This document shows, in pieces, positions 24,920 through 34,403 of a stretch of DNA of 64,000 bases. The translations under genes and the position numbers were made by a program. This DNA comes from Dokdonella sp. (GTDB lineage: Bacteria > Pseudomonadota > Gammaproteobacteria > Xanthomonadales > Rhodanobacteraceae). Within the stretch, counting starts at the first letter, position 1, and each line of letters begins with the position of its first letter. The notes below the pieces were generated by a model that saw only the letters and a list, made by a program, of their open reading frames with translations, was not told the origin of the DNA and did no database searches. The stretch is taken from NCBI GenBank assembly GCA_024707225.1, contig JANQAE010000001.1, forward strand, positions 124,001 through 188,000, read 5' to 3'.

Positions 24920-26515
24920 TCACTTGCCGCCAGAATGCTGGCCGCGCTGGCCCCCATTCGATCGCGACGACGATCGGTCATCCTCTTTTGGCGCGCAGAT
25001 GTTCTCGAAGTCCCAACGGTATCGGGGCTCGGTGGGGTAGGCGCGGTTCATGGACTTGCAATACTCGGCAGTGTCGGTTCGCTTCTGAGTGTAGGCCAGC
25101 ATCACCCAGGCCGTGCTCGAGTCGGGATAAGCCTCGAGCATGCGATGCGCCATCGCGACGGCATCATCGTGGCGCTTGAGATGATCCTCATAGAGAACAA
25201 TCAGCGCCGTCATTGCGTCGAGATTGCGCGGATTGACCTCGATCATCTTCTGGTTCAAGGCCACCGCGGCCTCGAACTGGCTCGTCGCCGTCAGTGCCTC
25301 CGCATATGACTCGAGATTCGGCGTCGTGGGCGAACCCAGGTCGGCGGCGCGGACCGCGTACTCATGGGACCACTCGGATTGACCGGCCTTCTTCAGGGCG
25401 GATGCGGCGAGCATGTAGTTCTCGACGGTTGGCTCGAAGCGCACCAGCGGCGTCATGAGCGGCGCGTCGGCAGGCGAAAGCGGCAGATATCCCATGTTGT
25501 CCAGCGCAAAATTGTCGGGCGCGACAGCGAGAATCTCGATGTAGTCGTCGAGGGACAGTCGGCCTCTGGGGGAGAGCGCATTGAAGTAGCGCACACGCGC
25601 CGCGACGAGCGCCATCAGCGGGTTGCCGTCTTCTCGCGCCTTGGCGGCGTTGGCAATTTCCGCCAGTTCCTCGCTCGAACCGCCCCACATGGGGGAGGCT
25701 TCCTTCGACCAGAAGATGTAGGCACGGTACTCGTCTGGAGCGATCGCAATCGCCTTGCGCCCCAGCTCCGCGATCTCCTCGCGGCTGCCACGGAGCCGAG
25801 CGGCTGCGGGAATCAGGTAGGTTGCCGGCACGATGAAGTCGGACTTGATCGCAAGCGACGCTCTCAGGTCGCTTTCGGCATCCGCCATGAGCCGCTTCAT
25901 CGTCTCGAAGTTTTCCTGCGGCGTATCGACGGTGCGCCGGCTTCCGCGGGCCTCGGCGGCGGTACGAACGCGGAATACGCCGCGAGCCGCGAGCGCGTAC
26001 GCGCTGTGTGGCGAGGCCTTCACCCAACGCTCGATGACGCCTCCGATGACTGGATTGCTGCTCTCGAAGCGCTGCTCGTACGCCCGGAACAGGATGCCGC
26101 GTCGCTTCGGATCCGATGCGTCCTGCATGGCGTAGTCCTGAAACGTGGCGTCGACGCCTGCGTTGTCGCCCGCGGCGAGCATGGCGTCGATCTGCTCGAC
26201 GGTGATGATGTCGAGAGCCGTCAGGCGGCAGCGTTCGGCGATGAACGCCGGACTCCAGTGCAAAGGAGGCACATCGGGAAACTCGAGGCAGCGTTTGAGC
26301 GGATCGGCGACCTTGTCGGCGGCACGCAGGGCTGCGATGCGCGCATTGTGGTCGCTGCGCTGCGCTTCGTCCTTGGCACGACGTTGCTCCGCTTCCTGGC
26401 GTGCCGTTTCGGCCAGACGCTCGATGCGCCAGCGGTCGTACCCGAGGATCGACACCACCACCAGGAGGGCGATGCCGATAGTCAAAGAAATAATACTGAT
26501 CAACGAACGCGTCAT
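24920..26515 (-). CDS. Membrane-anchored TPR-like protein resembling DUF4034
   Basis: 531 residues. MTRSLISIISLTIGIALLVV begins an N-terminal transmembrane anchor, followed by a short coiled coil (ETARQEAEQRRAKDEAQRS). Then come helical repeats: a first block near WVKASPHSAYALAARGVFRV and DAESDLRASLAIKSDFIVPA, and a second with TPR character (QFEAAVALNQKMIEVNPRNL). The pattern resembles DUF4034 proteins, whose role is unknown. The last residues are Ser/Arg/Gly rich. The start is set by the transmembrane anchor. It is not obviously linked to the egt genes 370 bases upstream. Confidence 0.7.
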   Translation of the reverse strand: MTRSLISIISLTIGIALLVVVSILGYDRWRIERLAETARQEAEQRRAKDEAQRSDHNARIAALRAADKVADPLKRCLEFPDVPPLHWSPAFIAERCRLTALDIITVEQIDAMLAAGDNAGVDATFQDYAMQDASDPKRRGILFRAYEQRFESSNPVIGGVIERWVKASPHSAYALAARGVFRVRTAAEARGSRRTVDTPQENFETMKRLMADAESDLRASLAIKSDFIVPATYLIPAAARLRGSREEIAELGRKAIAIAPDEYRAYIFWSKEASPMWGGSSEELAEIANAAKAREDGNPLMALVAARVRYFNALSPRGRLSLDDYIEILAVAPDNFALDNMGYLPLSPADAPLMTPLVRFEPTVENYMLAASALKKAGQSEWSHEYAVRAADLGSPTTPNLESYAEALTATSQFEAAVALNQKMIEVNPRNLDAMTALIVLYEDHLKRHDDAVAMAHRMLEAYPDSSTAWVMLAYTQKRTDTAEYCKSMNRAYPTEPRYRWDFENICAPKEDDRSSSRSNGGQRGQHSGGK

Positions 26516-26889
26516 CGCTCCCCCAGCGTGGACCGGAGTCGAGCCTGCCGAAGGCGCGCATCCGTCGTGTGTATGCCGTCTCGCCGAGACTCTAACATTC
26601 CGGAAGTAGGCAGTGGCCGGATCGAACAGAGGAGAGCGGCAGGCCCGGAGCTTCCGGATGTCGGTTTCTTCGGGCGCGCACGAGCTTTGCGCGGCCCGCC
26701 TGTCGTGGGTTGCCCCGGGCGCGTTGCCGTGGCCGCACTTGACGATGTGTCGTGATATTCGGGTGAGGGCAGATCGGATCGGCGGACCGTGCGTCGGGTC
26801 TCGCCCTTGAATGCACGATTCGATAGCGGCGCTAGAAGTTGGAGGACGGAAGGAATGCCTCGGCCGTTCCGTCTGCGGTGCCCCTCTTG
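26516..26889. other. Gene-free stretch between the TPR-like gene and egtB
   Basis: About 370 bases in which I see no credible gene, hairpin terminator or repeat. It presumably holds the promoter of the TPR-like gene. Confidence 0.4.
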
Positions 26890-28092
26890 CTAGCGTGCCA
26901 AGCGCAACCCCGTCATCTGCCAGCGCGCCGACGCCGGAAAGAAGTTGCGGTACGTCGCGCGCGCGTGACCGGGCGGGGTCAGGCACGAGCCGCCGCGCAG
27001 CACGTACTGGTTGACCATGAACTTGCCGTTGTACTCGCCGATCGCGCCGTCGGCGACGCGGAAGCCGGGGTAGGGCGCATAGGCCGATTGCGTCCATTCC
27101 CAGACTTGCCCGAGGCCTTCGTCCGCCGGCGCGGCCGGGTGCAAGGTTTCGCGTGCTGGCAGCCGCGCCATCGCATCGGTCCAGGCGTGCTCCCATTCGG
27201 CCTCGGTCGGCAGCCGCGCACCGGCCCAGCGCGCGTAGGCGTCGGCCTCGTAGTAGGACAGATGGCACACGGGCCGGCTGCCCAGCAGCGGCAGCGCGCC
27301 GTACAGCGTGAACTCCTGCCAGCCCGCGTCCGAACGCCGCCAGTACCACGGGTGCTCGAGCCGCTGCGCGCAGCGCCAGTCCCAGCCTTCGGCGAGCCAC
27401 CACTGCGGCTGGCTGTAGCCGCCGGCCTCGACGAAAGACAGGAACTCGCGGCTGTTGACCGGCCGGCTGGCGATCTCGCTGCCGGGCAGAAATACCGCGT
27501 GGCGGGGCCGCTCGTTGTCGAACGCGAAACCCTCGCCGGCATGGCCGATCTCGTGCACGCCTCGCGGTACCGGTAGCCAGCGCAGCTCTGTTTCCGGTGC
27601 GGGCTCGGGCGCCGCATTCGGCGCTTCGTACGCGGGCCACAGCGGATGGCACGACAGCAGATGCTTGATGTCGGTGAGCAGCAGCTCCTGGTGCTGCTGT
27701 TCGTGCTGCAGGCCCAGTTCGACGCGTTCGGTCAGCGGCGCCCGCAGCTCGCGCGTCAGCAGAGCCTGCATGCGTGCGTCGACGGCCGCGCGGTAGTCGA
27801 GCACGCGCGCCAGCGACGGCCGCGTCAGCAGGCCGCGCTGCGCGCGCGGATGGCGCTCGCCGACCTGCTGATAGTACGAGTTGAACAGCACGCGGAAGTC
27901 CGGATCGAACGGTGGCTCGTGCGCCAGCAGGAACGTCTCGAAGAACCAGGTGGTATGCGCCAGATGCCATTTGGCCGGGCTGGCGTCGGGCATCGACTGC
28001 ACACAGGCATCCTCGGCCGACAGCGGCGCGGCCAGTCGCAGCGTGCGCTGGCGGACGGCGTCGAAGCGCTGAAGCAAGTCAGGCATGGGCAT
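26890..28092 (-). CDS. egtB: Ergothioneine biosynthesis sulfoxide synthase EgtB
   Basis: 400 residues. The N-terminal DinB-like domain supplies the iron ligands: WHLAHTTWFFE (His46 region) and HEQQHQELLLTDIKH (His130, His134). The C-terminal formylglycine-generating-enzyme-type domain has GEGFAFDNERPRH, RLPTEAEWEHAW, WEWTQSAYAPYPGF and VLRGGSCLTPPGH. EgtB joins trimethylhistidine (hercynine) to a cysteine-containing thiol with oxygen, the key C-S bond step. Its start overlaps the 3' end of egtD by about 14 bases, so the two are translationally coupled. The alternative start two codons in shortens this overlap to eight. No egtC (amidohydrolase) or egtA is nearby. Confidence 0.95.
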   Translation of the reverse strand: MPMPDLLQRFDAVRQRTLRLAAPLSAEDACVQSMPDASPAKWHLAHTTWFFETFLLAHEPPFDPDFRVLFNSYYQQVGERHPRAQRGLLTRPSLARVLDYRAAVDARMQALLTRELRAPLTERVELGLQHEQQHQELLLTDIKHLLSCHPLWPAYEAPNAAPEPAPETELRWLPVPRGVHEIGHAGEGFAFDNERPRHAVFLPGSEIASRPVNSREFLSFVEAGGYSQPQWWLAEGWDWRCAQRLEHPWYWRRSDAGWQEFTLYGALPLLGSRPVCHLSYYEADAYARWAGARLPTEAEWEHAWTDAMARLPARETLHPAAPADEGLGQVWEWTQSAYAPYPGFRVADGAIGEYNGKFMVNQYVLRGGSCLTPPGHARATYRNFFPASARWQMTGLRLAR

Positions 28093-29044
28093 GCACCATC
28101 GCAAACCAGTGCTGCGGGTCGGTCCAGACCTCGCCGGGCGTGAAGCCGGCCTCGGTCAGCATGTTCTGAAAGCGCGGCAGCGCGTACTTGTAGCTGTTCT
28201 CGGTATGGATGGTCTGGCCGGCAGCAAATCTGCGAGTGCCTCCGGGCCAGGTCACGGTCAGTGCGCGGCGTGCGCGCAGGTGCATCTCGATGCGCGAATG
28301 GTCTTCGTTGAAGAAGGCGAGGTGCGCCCAGTCGTCTTCGTCGAAATCGCTGCCGATCAACCGGTTCACATGGCGCAGCACGTTGAGATTGAAGCGCGCC
28401 GTGATGCCCTGGGCATCATCATAGGCCGGCTCCAGCCAGTGCAGCGGCTTGGGCAAGTCGATGCCGATCAGCAGTCCGCCGTGCGGTCCGAGCAGTCCGT
28501 GCATGCGCTTGAGCATCGCCAGCGCATCGGCCGGATCGAAATTGCCGATCGACGATCCGGGATAGAACAGCAGCCGCCCGGCCAGCGGCAGATCTCGCGG
28601 CAGCCGCACCGGCTCGGTGATGTCGGCCTGCACCGCGCGCGCGTCCAGGCCCGGAAACTCCTCGGCCAGGCGGCGCACCGCCTGGCGCAGGAAGTCGCCG
28701 GCGATGTCGACGCCGACGAAATGGCGCGGCCGCAGGCGGCGAAGCAGCACGCGCACCTTCTCGCAGTTGCCGGCGCCGAGCTCGATCAGCACCTCGTGCC
28801 CGCGCAGCGCCTGCGCCATGGCCGGGCCGGCATCGGCGAGGATCGCCGCCTCGGTGCGTGTGGGGTAGTACTCGGGCAGTCGCGTGATCTGCTCGAACAG
28901 CTCGCAGCCGCGCGCGTCGTACAGGTACTTGGGCGAGATCCGCGCCTGCGGCTGCAGCAACCCATGCCGCAGATCGGCGTGGGCCGTGTATGAGGTGGGC
29001 AGCGCCCTGGCGGGAGCTGCGGCAGTGTCGATGGAGCGGAGCAT
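28079..29044 (-). CDS. egtD: Histidine N-alpha-methyltransferase EgtD
   Basis: 321 residues, the same length as mycobacterial EgtD. Motifs: SPKYLYDARGCELFEQITRLPEYYPTR in two parts near the N-terminus, IELGAGNCEKVRVLL (SAM-binding), LFYPGSSIGNFDP, and a C-terminal INRL/FNEDHSRIEMHL region that shapes the histidine pocket. It trimethylates histidine to hercynine with three SAM. It is the first gene of the egtDB pair. The start MLRSIDTAAAP is chosen by family length; the longer in-frame extension lacks similarity. Confidence 0.95.
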   Translation of the reverse strand: MLRSIDTAAAPARALPTSYTAHADLRHGLLQPQARISPKYLYDARGCELFEQITRLPEYYPTRTEAAILADAGPAMAQALRGHEVLIELGAGNCEKVRVLLRRLRPRHFVGVDIAGDFLRQAVRRLAEEFPGLDARAVQADITEPVRLPRDLPLAGRLLFYPGSSIGNFDPADALAMLKRMHGLLGPHGGLLIGIDLPKPLHWLEPAYDDAQGITARFNLNVLRHVNRLIGSDFDEDDWAHLAFFNEDHSRIEMHLRARRALTVTWPGGTRRFAAGQTIHTENSYKYALPRFQNMLTEAGFTPGEVWTDPQHWFAMVHAHA

Positions 29045-29444
29045 GTCGGTCGCTCTCCTATGTCCGTGCCGGCCTTGCGACCGAAGCGATGCAGGTGTGC
29101 GCAGCCGGTGCGGTCGCGGTGGACGGGGACCGCGGTGCTGCACAGCCCTCACCTTGAAGAGCGCCATGAAACGACACCCAAGATGAACGCGATCGATGTC
29201 GTCAGATGGGGGGAGTGGCGACGACCATCGGCGAGCGGTATACGTCCGGATGCTCTCGGGGCGATTCACTTTCCGGATAGCTATTTCGCATGCGGTTGCG
29301 GCGCACCCTCCCGCTCGATGTCAGGATGGCCTGCAGCGTACTTCCATTGTCCCCTGGGAAGCCCCGCGCTGAGGGCGTCATCGGCTTGCAGCGCAAGTCG
29401 ACGTGATGCAGTGCTTGCCTGGACGTGGACGATACGGCGCCGCC
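29045..29444. other. Gene-free stretch upstream of egtD
   Basis: 400 bases between the egtD start and the 3' end of the AraC gene, both on the minus strand. No gene or clear terminator was found; the egtD promoter should lie here. Confidence 0.4.
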
Positions 29445-30271
29445 CTAGCGCATGACCGGAAAGCGGACCTGATCGATTTCGTCGCGCGCCGATTGTTCGC
29501 TGTCCCGCAGCTCCGCCAACAGCAGCTGGGGTGTCGTCCCGGCGATCGATCGGAAGTCCGCGATCAGATGCGCCTGGTCGTAGTAGCCGGCATCGGCCGC
29601 GAGCGCGGACCAATGGATCCCGCGTCCGGACTGCGCGGCGTGCACCGCGCGCGCAAAGCGCTTGAGCCGCGTGTAGGTCTTGGGGCCGACACCGAGCGCC
29701 TGCAGCAGCACACGCCGCAGGTGGCGCTCGCTGATGCCGAGCTCGCGTGCGACCGTCGTGACGCCGGACGTCTGCAGGTTTTGCAGTGCCTGATGCAGAA
29801 AACGCGGCGTGGCGCCGACGATCGTCGTACGGACGGTGCGTTCCGCTATGGCCCTCTCCAGCAACATGGCCGCGGCTCGAGCATCGGGCTCGCCCGCAAG
29901 CTGTTCCAGCAGGCGTTGCGTCCTGGTGTGCCCCCACAGGTCATCGAGCGGAATCGGGCGACCGCTGAGGTTCGCCGCGGCACACCCAACGCCGCCTGAT
30001 ACGTGCCCGGCCGCAGCCGCGCGAGTATCGCCCGGTGCCCGCCGCGGATGAACTTGCGCAGCACGCGCCTGCCCGGCCCCATCGCATGGACGTCGACACC
30101 CCCCGGCACCGAAGGGCCGAAGCGGACGACCAACTGCGCCTCCACGTGCGGCATCGCCACGCGCTGCCGGTCCTGCCCGAAATGATTCACCATCGTCGCG
30201 ATGATCGGACAGGCAGCGCCGGCGGTCGGCATCGCGGCGGGCAGGGCGAAGGTCGCGGACATGGGGGTCAT
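29445..30271 (-). pseudogene. AraC family transcriptional regulator, frameshifted
   Basis: The N-terminal frame (MTPMSATFALPAAMPT, HVEAQLVVRFGP, VLRKFIRGGH) is an AraC sensor domain of the DUF6597-like type. Near 29975-29988 it shifts by one base into the frame with AAANLSGRPIPLDDLWGH and the double helix-turn-helix (VARELGISERHLRRVLLQAL and LAADAGYYDQAHLIADFRSI). Joined it is about 275 residues, a normal size. The shift corresponds to one missing base. The gene diverges from the epimerase at 30362, its probable target. Confidence 0.8.
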
Positions 30272-30361
30272 TGTGGTGGCCCGATCCGGTGCGTCGCAAG
30301 CGGATGTGCGATGTCCGCTTTCTCCAATTCGATCGGTCACGCGACGGCTATCGTGGTCCGC

Positions 30362-31192
30362 ATGAACATACTCGTGACCGGCGCGACCGGAAAAGTGGGA
30401 AGCAGACTCGCCAGGCGGCTGCTGGAGCACGGACACGCCGTGCGTGCATTGGTGCGTGATCCTGCACGTGCCGCCGACCTCGCCGAACTCGGCATCACGC
30501 TGGTGACCGGCGATCTGCTGCAGGCCGATTCGCTCTCGGCTGCCGTGCGCGGCGTGGATGCCGTCGTGCATTGCGCGGCGTTCTTCCGCGGCGCCACGCC
30601 CGAGCAGGCACACGCCGTGAACGATCTCGGCACGCAGCATCTGGCGCAGGCCTCTCGCCAAGCAGGCGTGCAGCGGTTCGTGTTCACGAGCACGGGCCTG
30701 GTCTACGGACCGAACGGCGGCCGCATCGCGCGCGAAGAGGACGCCTGCAAGCCGGTCGATGCCTACCCGCAGAGCAAGCTCGCGGCCGAGCGCATACTGC
30801 TGGCGGTCGAGGGCCTGGATGTGCGCATCCTGCGCCTCCCGTTCGTCTACGGCGACGGCGATCCGCACATCGCGGACGTCGTGCCGTTCATGCGCACCTT
30901 TCCGCCGACGCAGCGTCTGTCCATCGGACATCACGCCGACGTCGCGCAGGCGGTGATCCGGCTGCTCGATGCGCCGTTGCCGGCGCATCGCATCTACAAC
31001 GTCGTGGACGACGAAGCGCCCGATCTGGCGACGCTGTTCGCCTCGGTGGGTCAGCCGCCGCCGGACGGTACGACCCCGGAGCGTGGCCAGGCATTCGCCG
31101 CGCTGCTCGACGGCCGTCGCATCCGCGACGAGCTCGGGTTCCGGCCGCTGCTTCCGCGCCTGCAGGATGCGATCGACGCCGGCCGGGCGTGA
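30362..31192 (+). CDS. NAD-dependent epimerase/dehydratase family protein
   Basis: 276 residues, an extended SDR. It begins MNILVTGATGKVGSRLA (nucleotide-binding TGATGKVG), then DAVVHCAAFF, VFTSTGLVYGPN (catalytic Ser/Thr) and DAYPQSKLAAE with the YxxSK catalytic pair, although the two residues between Tyr and Ser are PQ. The C-terminal part is short. The substrate is unknown. The start is set by the N-terminal fold; the 90-base gap to the divergent AraC gene should contain both promoters, and the AraC protein likely regulates it. Confidence 0.85.
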   Translation: MNILVTGATGKVGSRLARRLLEHGHAVRALVRDPARAADLAELGITLVTGDLLQADSLSAAVRGVDAVVHCAAFFRGATPEQAHAVNDLGTQHLAQASRQAGVQRFVFTSTGLVYGPNGGRIAREEDACKPVDAYPQSKLAAERILLAVEGLDVRILRLPFVYGDGDPHIADVVPFMRTFPPTQRLSIGHHADVAQAVIRLLDAPLPAHRIYNVVDDEAPDLATLFASVGQPPPDGTTPERGQAFAALLDGRRIRDELGFRPLLPRLQDAIDAGRA

Positions 31193-31492
31193 GTGGTGCG
31201 AGTCGGTGTTGGCATTCAATCTGTGCACAGCCCGCGCGATTCCAATGGTTTGAATCGGAACGCCGACGACGATAGCTCTTCAGCGGTGGTCGAAGACGTG
31301 TATCTATGCCTACGCAGCAGGGCGCTGAGGCGACGGATTGTGCGCGCTTCGATTTAAAGCCCGGGATGATCATTCGCGAAATTTGAGCTGCTTCGTTCCT
31401 CGCCGCGTTCACATCTGGTCGCGCAGTTTGACTGCTCCACTCCCGGGCTTTTGCTAGTATGCGAGGCAGGACGAGCCAGTGCTGGGGGGCAC

Positions 31493-33286
31493 ATGGGACG
31501 CAGAACGGGGATCGTGGGGGCGCTTGTCAGGGCACATGCGCAGTCGGTCAGGGAAGCCAATGCGCGTGAGCGTGCAGCTGCTGCTGCACTGCGGCGCGCT
31601 GAGCAATGCCGGGCGGCGGCAGCACGCGCCAGAGCGGCGGAGATACGCGCGGCTACGGCACACGATGCTCGAATAGCCAAAGCACGGGAGCGCGCGCAAC
31701 GACAAGCGATACAAGCGCACCAGCAGCGCGCGCGCGACGCCGTACAGGCCGCCCATCTCGACGCTGCGGCCAACGCGGAGGCGCTGACGATTGAAGTCGC
31801 GGAAATGGTCGAGGCGCTGCAGGGTCTTCTGGCCGCCACGCTTCAAGTTGATGATCGAATCGAGTTCGACTCTCTCCGAATACATGATTCGGGGCCGACA
31901 TTGATCTTGCCCAAGTTGACTCTGCCCGACTACAAGCCCAACACCTCGCTGAAGGATCCTGCGCCGCCCGGTTCACTGGACGAATTGCTGAAAGCCCAGG
32001 TCAGGCCGATGTCATTCTTCGAGCGGCTTTTCGGCTTGAAAGGTCGGTACGAAAAGGAGGTGACCAAGATCCGGACAGATCATGCGATGGCGGTGCGCGC
32101 CCACGATGAAGCTGTTGCGAAGAATAGCGCCATTCGCGCTGCGCATCGCGCTGCTTACGACAATGATGTGTTGGAGCGCAAGCGTGCTCATTCTGTGGAG
32201 GTCGCGGATGTCAGAGAGCGGCATCGCCTTGCGATGGAGTCTTTTGCGTCGAAGCGCGCCCAGCGTGACGAGGAGGTCTCGAACCTCGAGCGTGCGTACA
32301 AGGAGGGCGAAGTCGAGAGCATCGTGCTTTACAACGAAATGGTGCTCGGCAACTCAGACTATCCGCCAGGCTTTCCCAGCCAGTTCCGTCTTGCCTACGT
32401 AGCGGAGAGCCGGCAACTGGTCATCGATTTCGAGCTGCCGACACCGGCTATCGTGCCTGCTGCCGCGGAGTACCGATATGTGAAGGCACGGAAAGAGGTC
32501 GATGTGAAGACCCGGAAACCCGCAGAGACCAAGGCCATCTATCGGGAACTCGTCGCGCAGACTGCTTTGCGCACGCTCCATGAGGTGTTCGAGGCCGATC
32601 AAGGCGGTCACCTCGATCTCGCCGTATTCAACGGCTACATCAACAAGGTCGATGAGACGACCGGGAACGACGTCCGTCCTTATCTGATTTCAGTGCGCGT
32701 CTCCAAGGAGACCTTCCAAGCTATAAACCTCGCACGAGTCGATGCTCAGGCATGTCTGAAGAATCTGGGGGCCCAGGTATCGGCGCAGCCCGAGGAGGCC
32801 AGGGCCATACGTCCTGTGATCGAGTTCGATATGGTTGATCCACGCTTCATAGAAGGGACCGACATTCTCGGTCAACTCGATGCTCGGCCGAATCTCATGG
32901 ATCTCAGTCCATCCGAGTTCGAGGCGCTGGTGGGCAACCTCTTCACCGAAATGGGTCTGGAAACGAAACTGACCCGCTCGAGCCGCGACGGTGGTGTTGA
33001 CGCGATCGCATTCGATACTCGGCCGGTTCTCGGCGGCAAGGTGGTGATCCAGGCCAAGCGATATCGTGGCACCGTCGGCGTGTCGGCCATCCGTGATCTT
33101 TACGGGACCCTGCTCAACGAGGGGGCCAAGAAAGGGATCATCGTCACCACGAGCAGCTATGGCAGCGATGCGTACAAGTTTGCCGACGACAAGCCACTGG
33201 AGCTCATCGATGGTGGCGGTCTGCTCTATCTGCTCGAAGGCATCGGCCGACCTGCACGTATCATCATGCCGATCGACGAAGGGTAG
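31493..33286 (+). CDS. Mrr-type restriction endonuclease domain protein with long coiled-coil region
   Basis: 597 residues, with GGGGGG four bases before the ATG. The first 130 residues are an Ala/Arg-rich coiled coil, and a second charged helical region covers about residues 180-280. A middle domain (about 290-440) has DFELPTPAIVPAAAEYRYVK. The C-terminal 110 residues are a PD-(D/E)xK nuclease of the Mrr_cat family: MDLSPSEFEALVGNLFTEMG, DGGVDAIAFD, VVIQAKRY (catalytic D...QxK) and DLYGTLLNEGAKKGIIVTTS. Mrr proteins cut modified foreign DNA; a defence role is likely but could also be housekeeping. The promoter region upstream is A/T-richer. Confidence 0.82.
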   Translation: MGRRTGIVGALVRAHAQSVREANARERAAAAALRRAEQCRAAAARARAAEIRAATAHDARIAKARERAQRQAIQAHQQRARDAVQAAHLDAAANAEALTIEVAEMVEALQGLLAATLQVDDRIEFDSLRIHDSGPTLILPKLTLPDYKPNTSLKDPAPPGSLDELLKAQVRPMSFFERLFGLKGRYEKEVTKIRTDHAMAVRAHDEAVAKNSAIRAAHRAAYDNDVLERKRAHSVEVADVRERHRLAMESFASKRAQRDEEVSNLERAYKEGEVESIVLYNEMVLGNSDYPPGFPSQFRLAYVAESRQLVIDFELPTPAIVPAAAEYRYVKARKEVDVKTRKPAETKAIYRELVAQTALRTLHEVFEADQGGHLDLAVFNGYINKVDETTGNDVRPYLISVRVSKETFQAINLARVDAQACLKNLGAQVSAQPEEARAIRPVIEFDMVDPRFIEGTDILGQLDARPNLMDLSPSEFEALVGNLFTEMGLETKLTRSSRDGGVDAIAFDTRPVLGGKVVIQAKRYRGTVGVSAIRDLYGTLLNEGAKKGIIVTTSSYGSDAYKFADDKPLELIDGGGLLYLLEGIGRPARIIMPIDEG

Positions 33287-33366
33287 GCTTCAGTGCGAGT
33301 ACGTCGAGAGATGGCCGTCGTTTCTGCGTGAATTCATGATGTATGTTGTCCAGGGGAGTAGGTATC

Positions 33367-34394
33367 GTGGCGAGAGGGATCAGAGGCCTGGTGTTGTGGA
33401 TGTTCGCGCTGATTCTCGTGATTCCGCCGGTTCATGCCAAACCTCCGGGCAACTATGGCTTCGGGCCGCCGCCCTCGTATCCGGACGTGGTCGTGAGGCT
33501 GGTAGGTGGCGCGCCGACGGAGTCGGAGTGGGCGAACATCCGCGTTACACGACCCGAGGCGGCGTGCCTGGATCGAGGTGGTTTTCGACGCGACGTCTGC
33601 GGCTACGTTCTTTGTGCGAGCTTGCCGAACCGCTATGAAGGCGAGTATTGGATAACCGTCGGATACGGCGTATGGGAGCAAGGCGCCACCAAGCGCTGCC
33701 CTCGTCCAGTTGCCGAGTCGGAAGCTTGGCGCGGTGATCCGCCCGTACAAGTTCGTCGCTTCTGCGACGTGCAGCCGAAGTTCTCGGGATGTCGGTCGAC
33801 CAGCTTTGAAGGCTATATGGAGCTGTCTGTGGAAGACAGTCTTAGTACGACGTTCGCCGAGCGGGTCGAGCGAGACAACGCAGCGCGTGAAGCGGAACTG
33901 GCCGAGCAGAAGAAGCGGGAAGCGGAGGCTTTGGTCGAGCAGCAGCGCAAAGAAGCGGAAGCGCTCGCTCTGAAGCTGAAGCTCATGGCAGCGCTCCGCG
34001 CGACGCGGTGGCAGGGGGTTATCGAAGACAACGAAGAGCGTGGTACGACCGCGTCTATGTGTCACTCGCGAGCGCCGTCTACTCCGGCTGCCGAGAGTAT
34101 GCGGACGATGTATTCGACATCGATGCCAAGCCTGGAGAGGCGGAGGTCAGGGGCCTCAACGCTTGTGCTTCGGAAGCTCAGATCTTGCTGCTCGATCGAA
34201 TCAAGCCGGCGCTGGCGAGGTCAAAATCGGCTGAACTTTCTCAGCAGATCAAGGATTTGCACGCTTACACGATCGCCAGCCTGCGCGCTCTTGAGAACTA
34301 TCGGCAGTCGGTGATTGAAGCGAGGCAGGACAGATCCGCCCGAATGTTGGGCATTGACGAACGCGTGGCGCGTATCGAGCTCGATTTGCGTTGA
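33367..34394 (+). pseudogene. Secreted coiled-coil protein of unknown function, frameshifted
   Basis: GTG start with GGGGAG eight bases upstream. It encodes the signal peptide ARGIRGLVLWMFALILVIPP ending VHA. The mature part has cysteine pairs (RPEAACLDRGGFRRDVCGYV; FCDVQPKFSGCRS) and a Glu/Lys-rich helix (AREAELAEQKKREAEALVEQ). Near 34033 the frame shifts back one base and continues RAWYDRVYVSLASAVYSGC...DRIKPALARSKSAELSQQI to 34394. Joined it is about 342 residues. I recognise no family. It follows the Mrr-like gene by 80 bases on the same strand and may be functionally linked. Confidence 0.6.
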
Positions 34395-34403
34395 TTGTCC
34401 GCT

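Noticed and set aside
24920..27970. A 1016-codon minus-strand reading joining the TPR-like protein and part of the egtB region
   Set aside because: The N-terminal half is out-of-frame egtB sequence. The real gene starts at the membrane anchor at 26515.
28079..29269. EgtD start 75 codons upstream
   Set aside because: The extension has no family similarity; the inner ATG gives the standard 321-residue EgtD.
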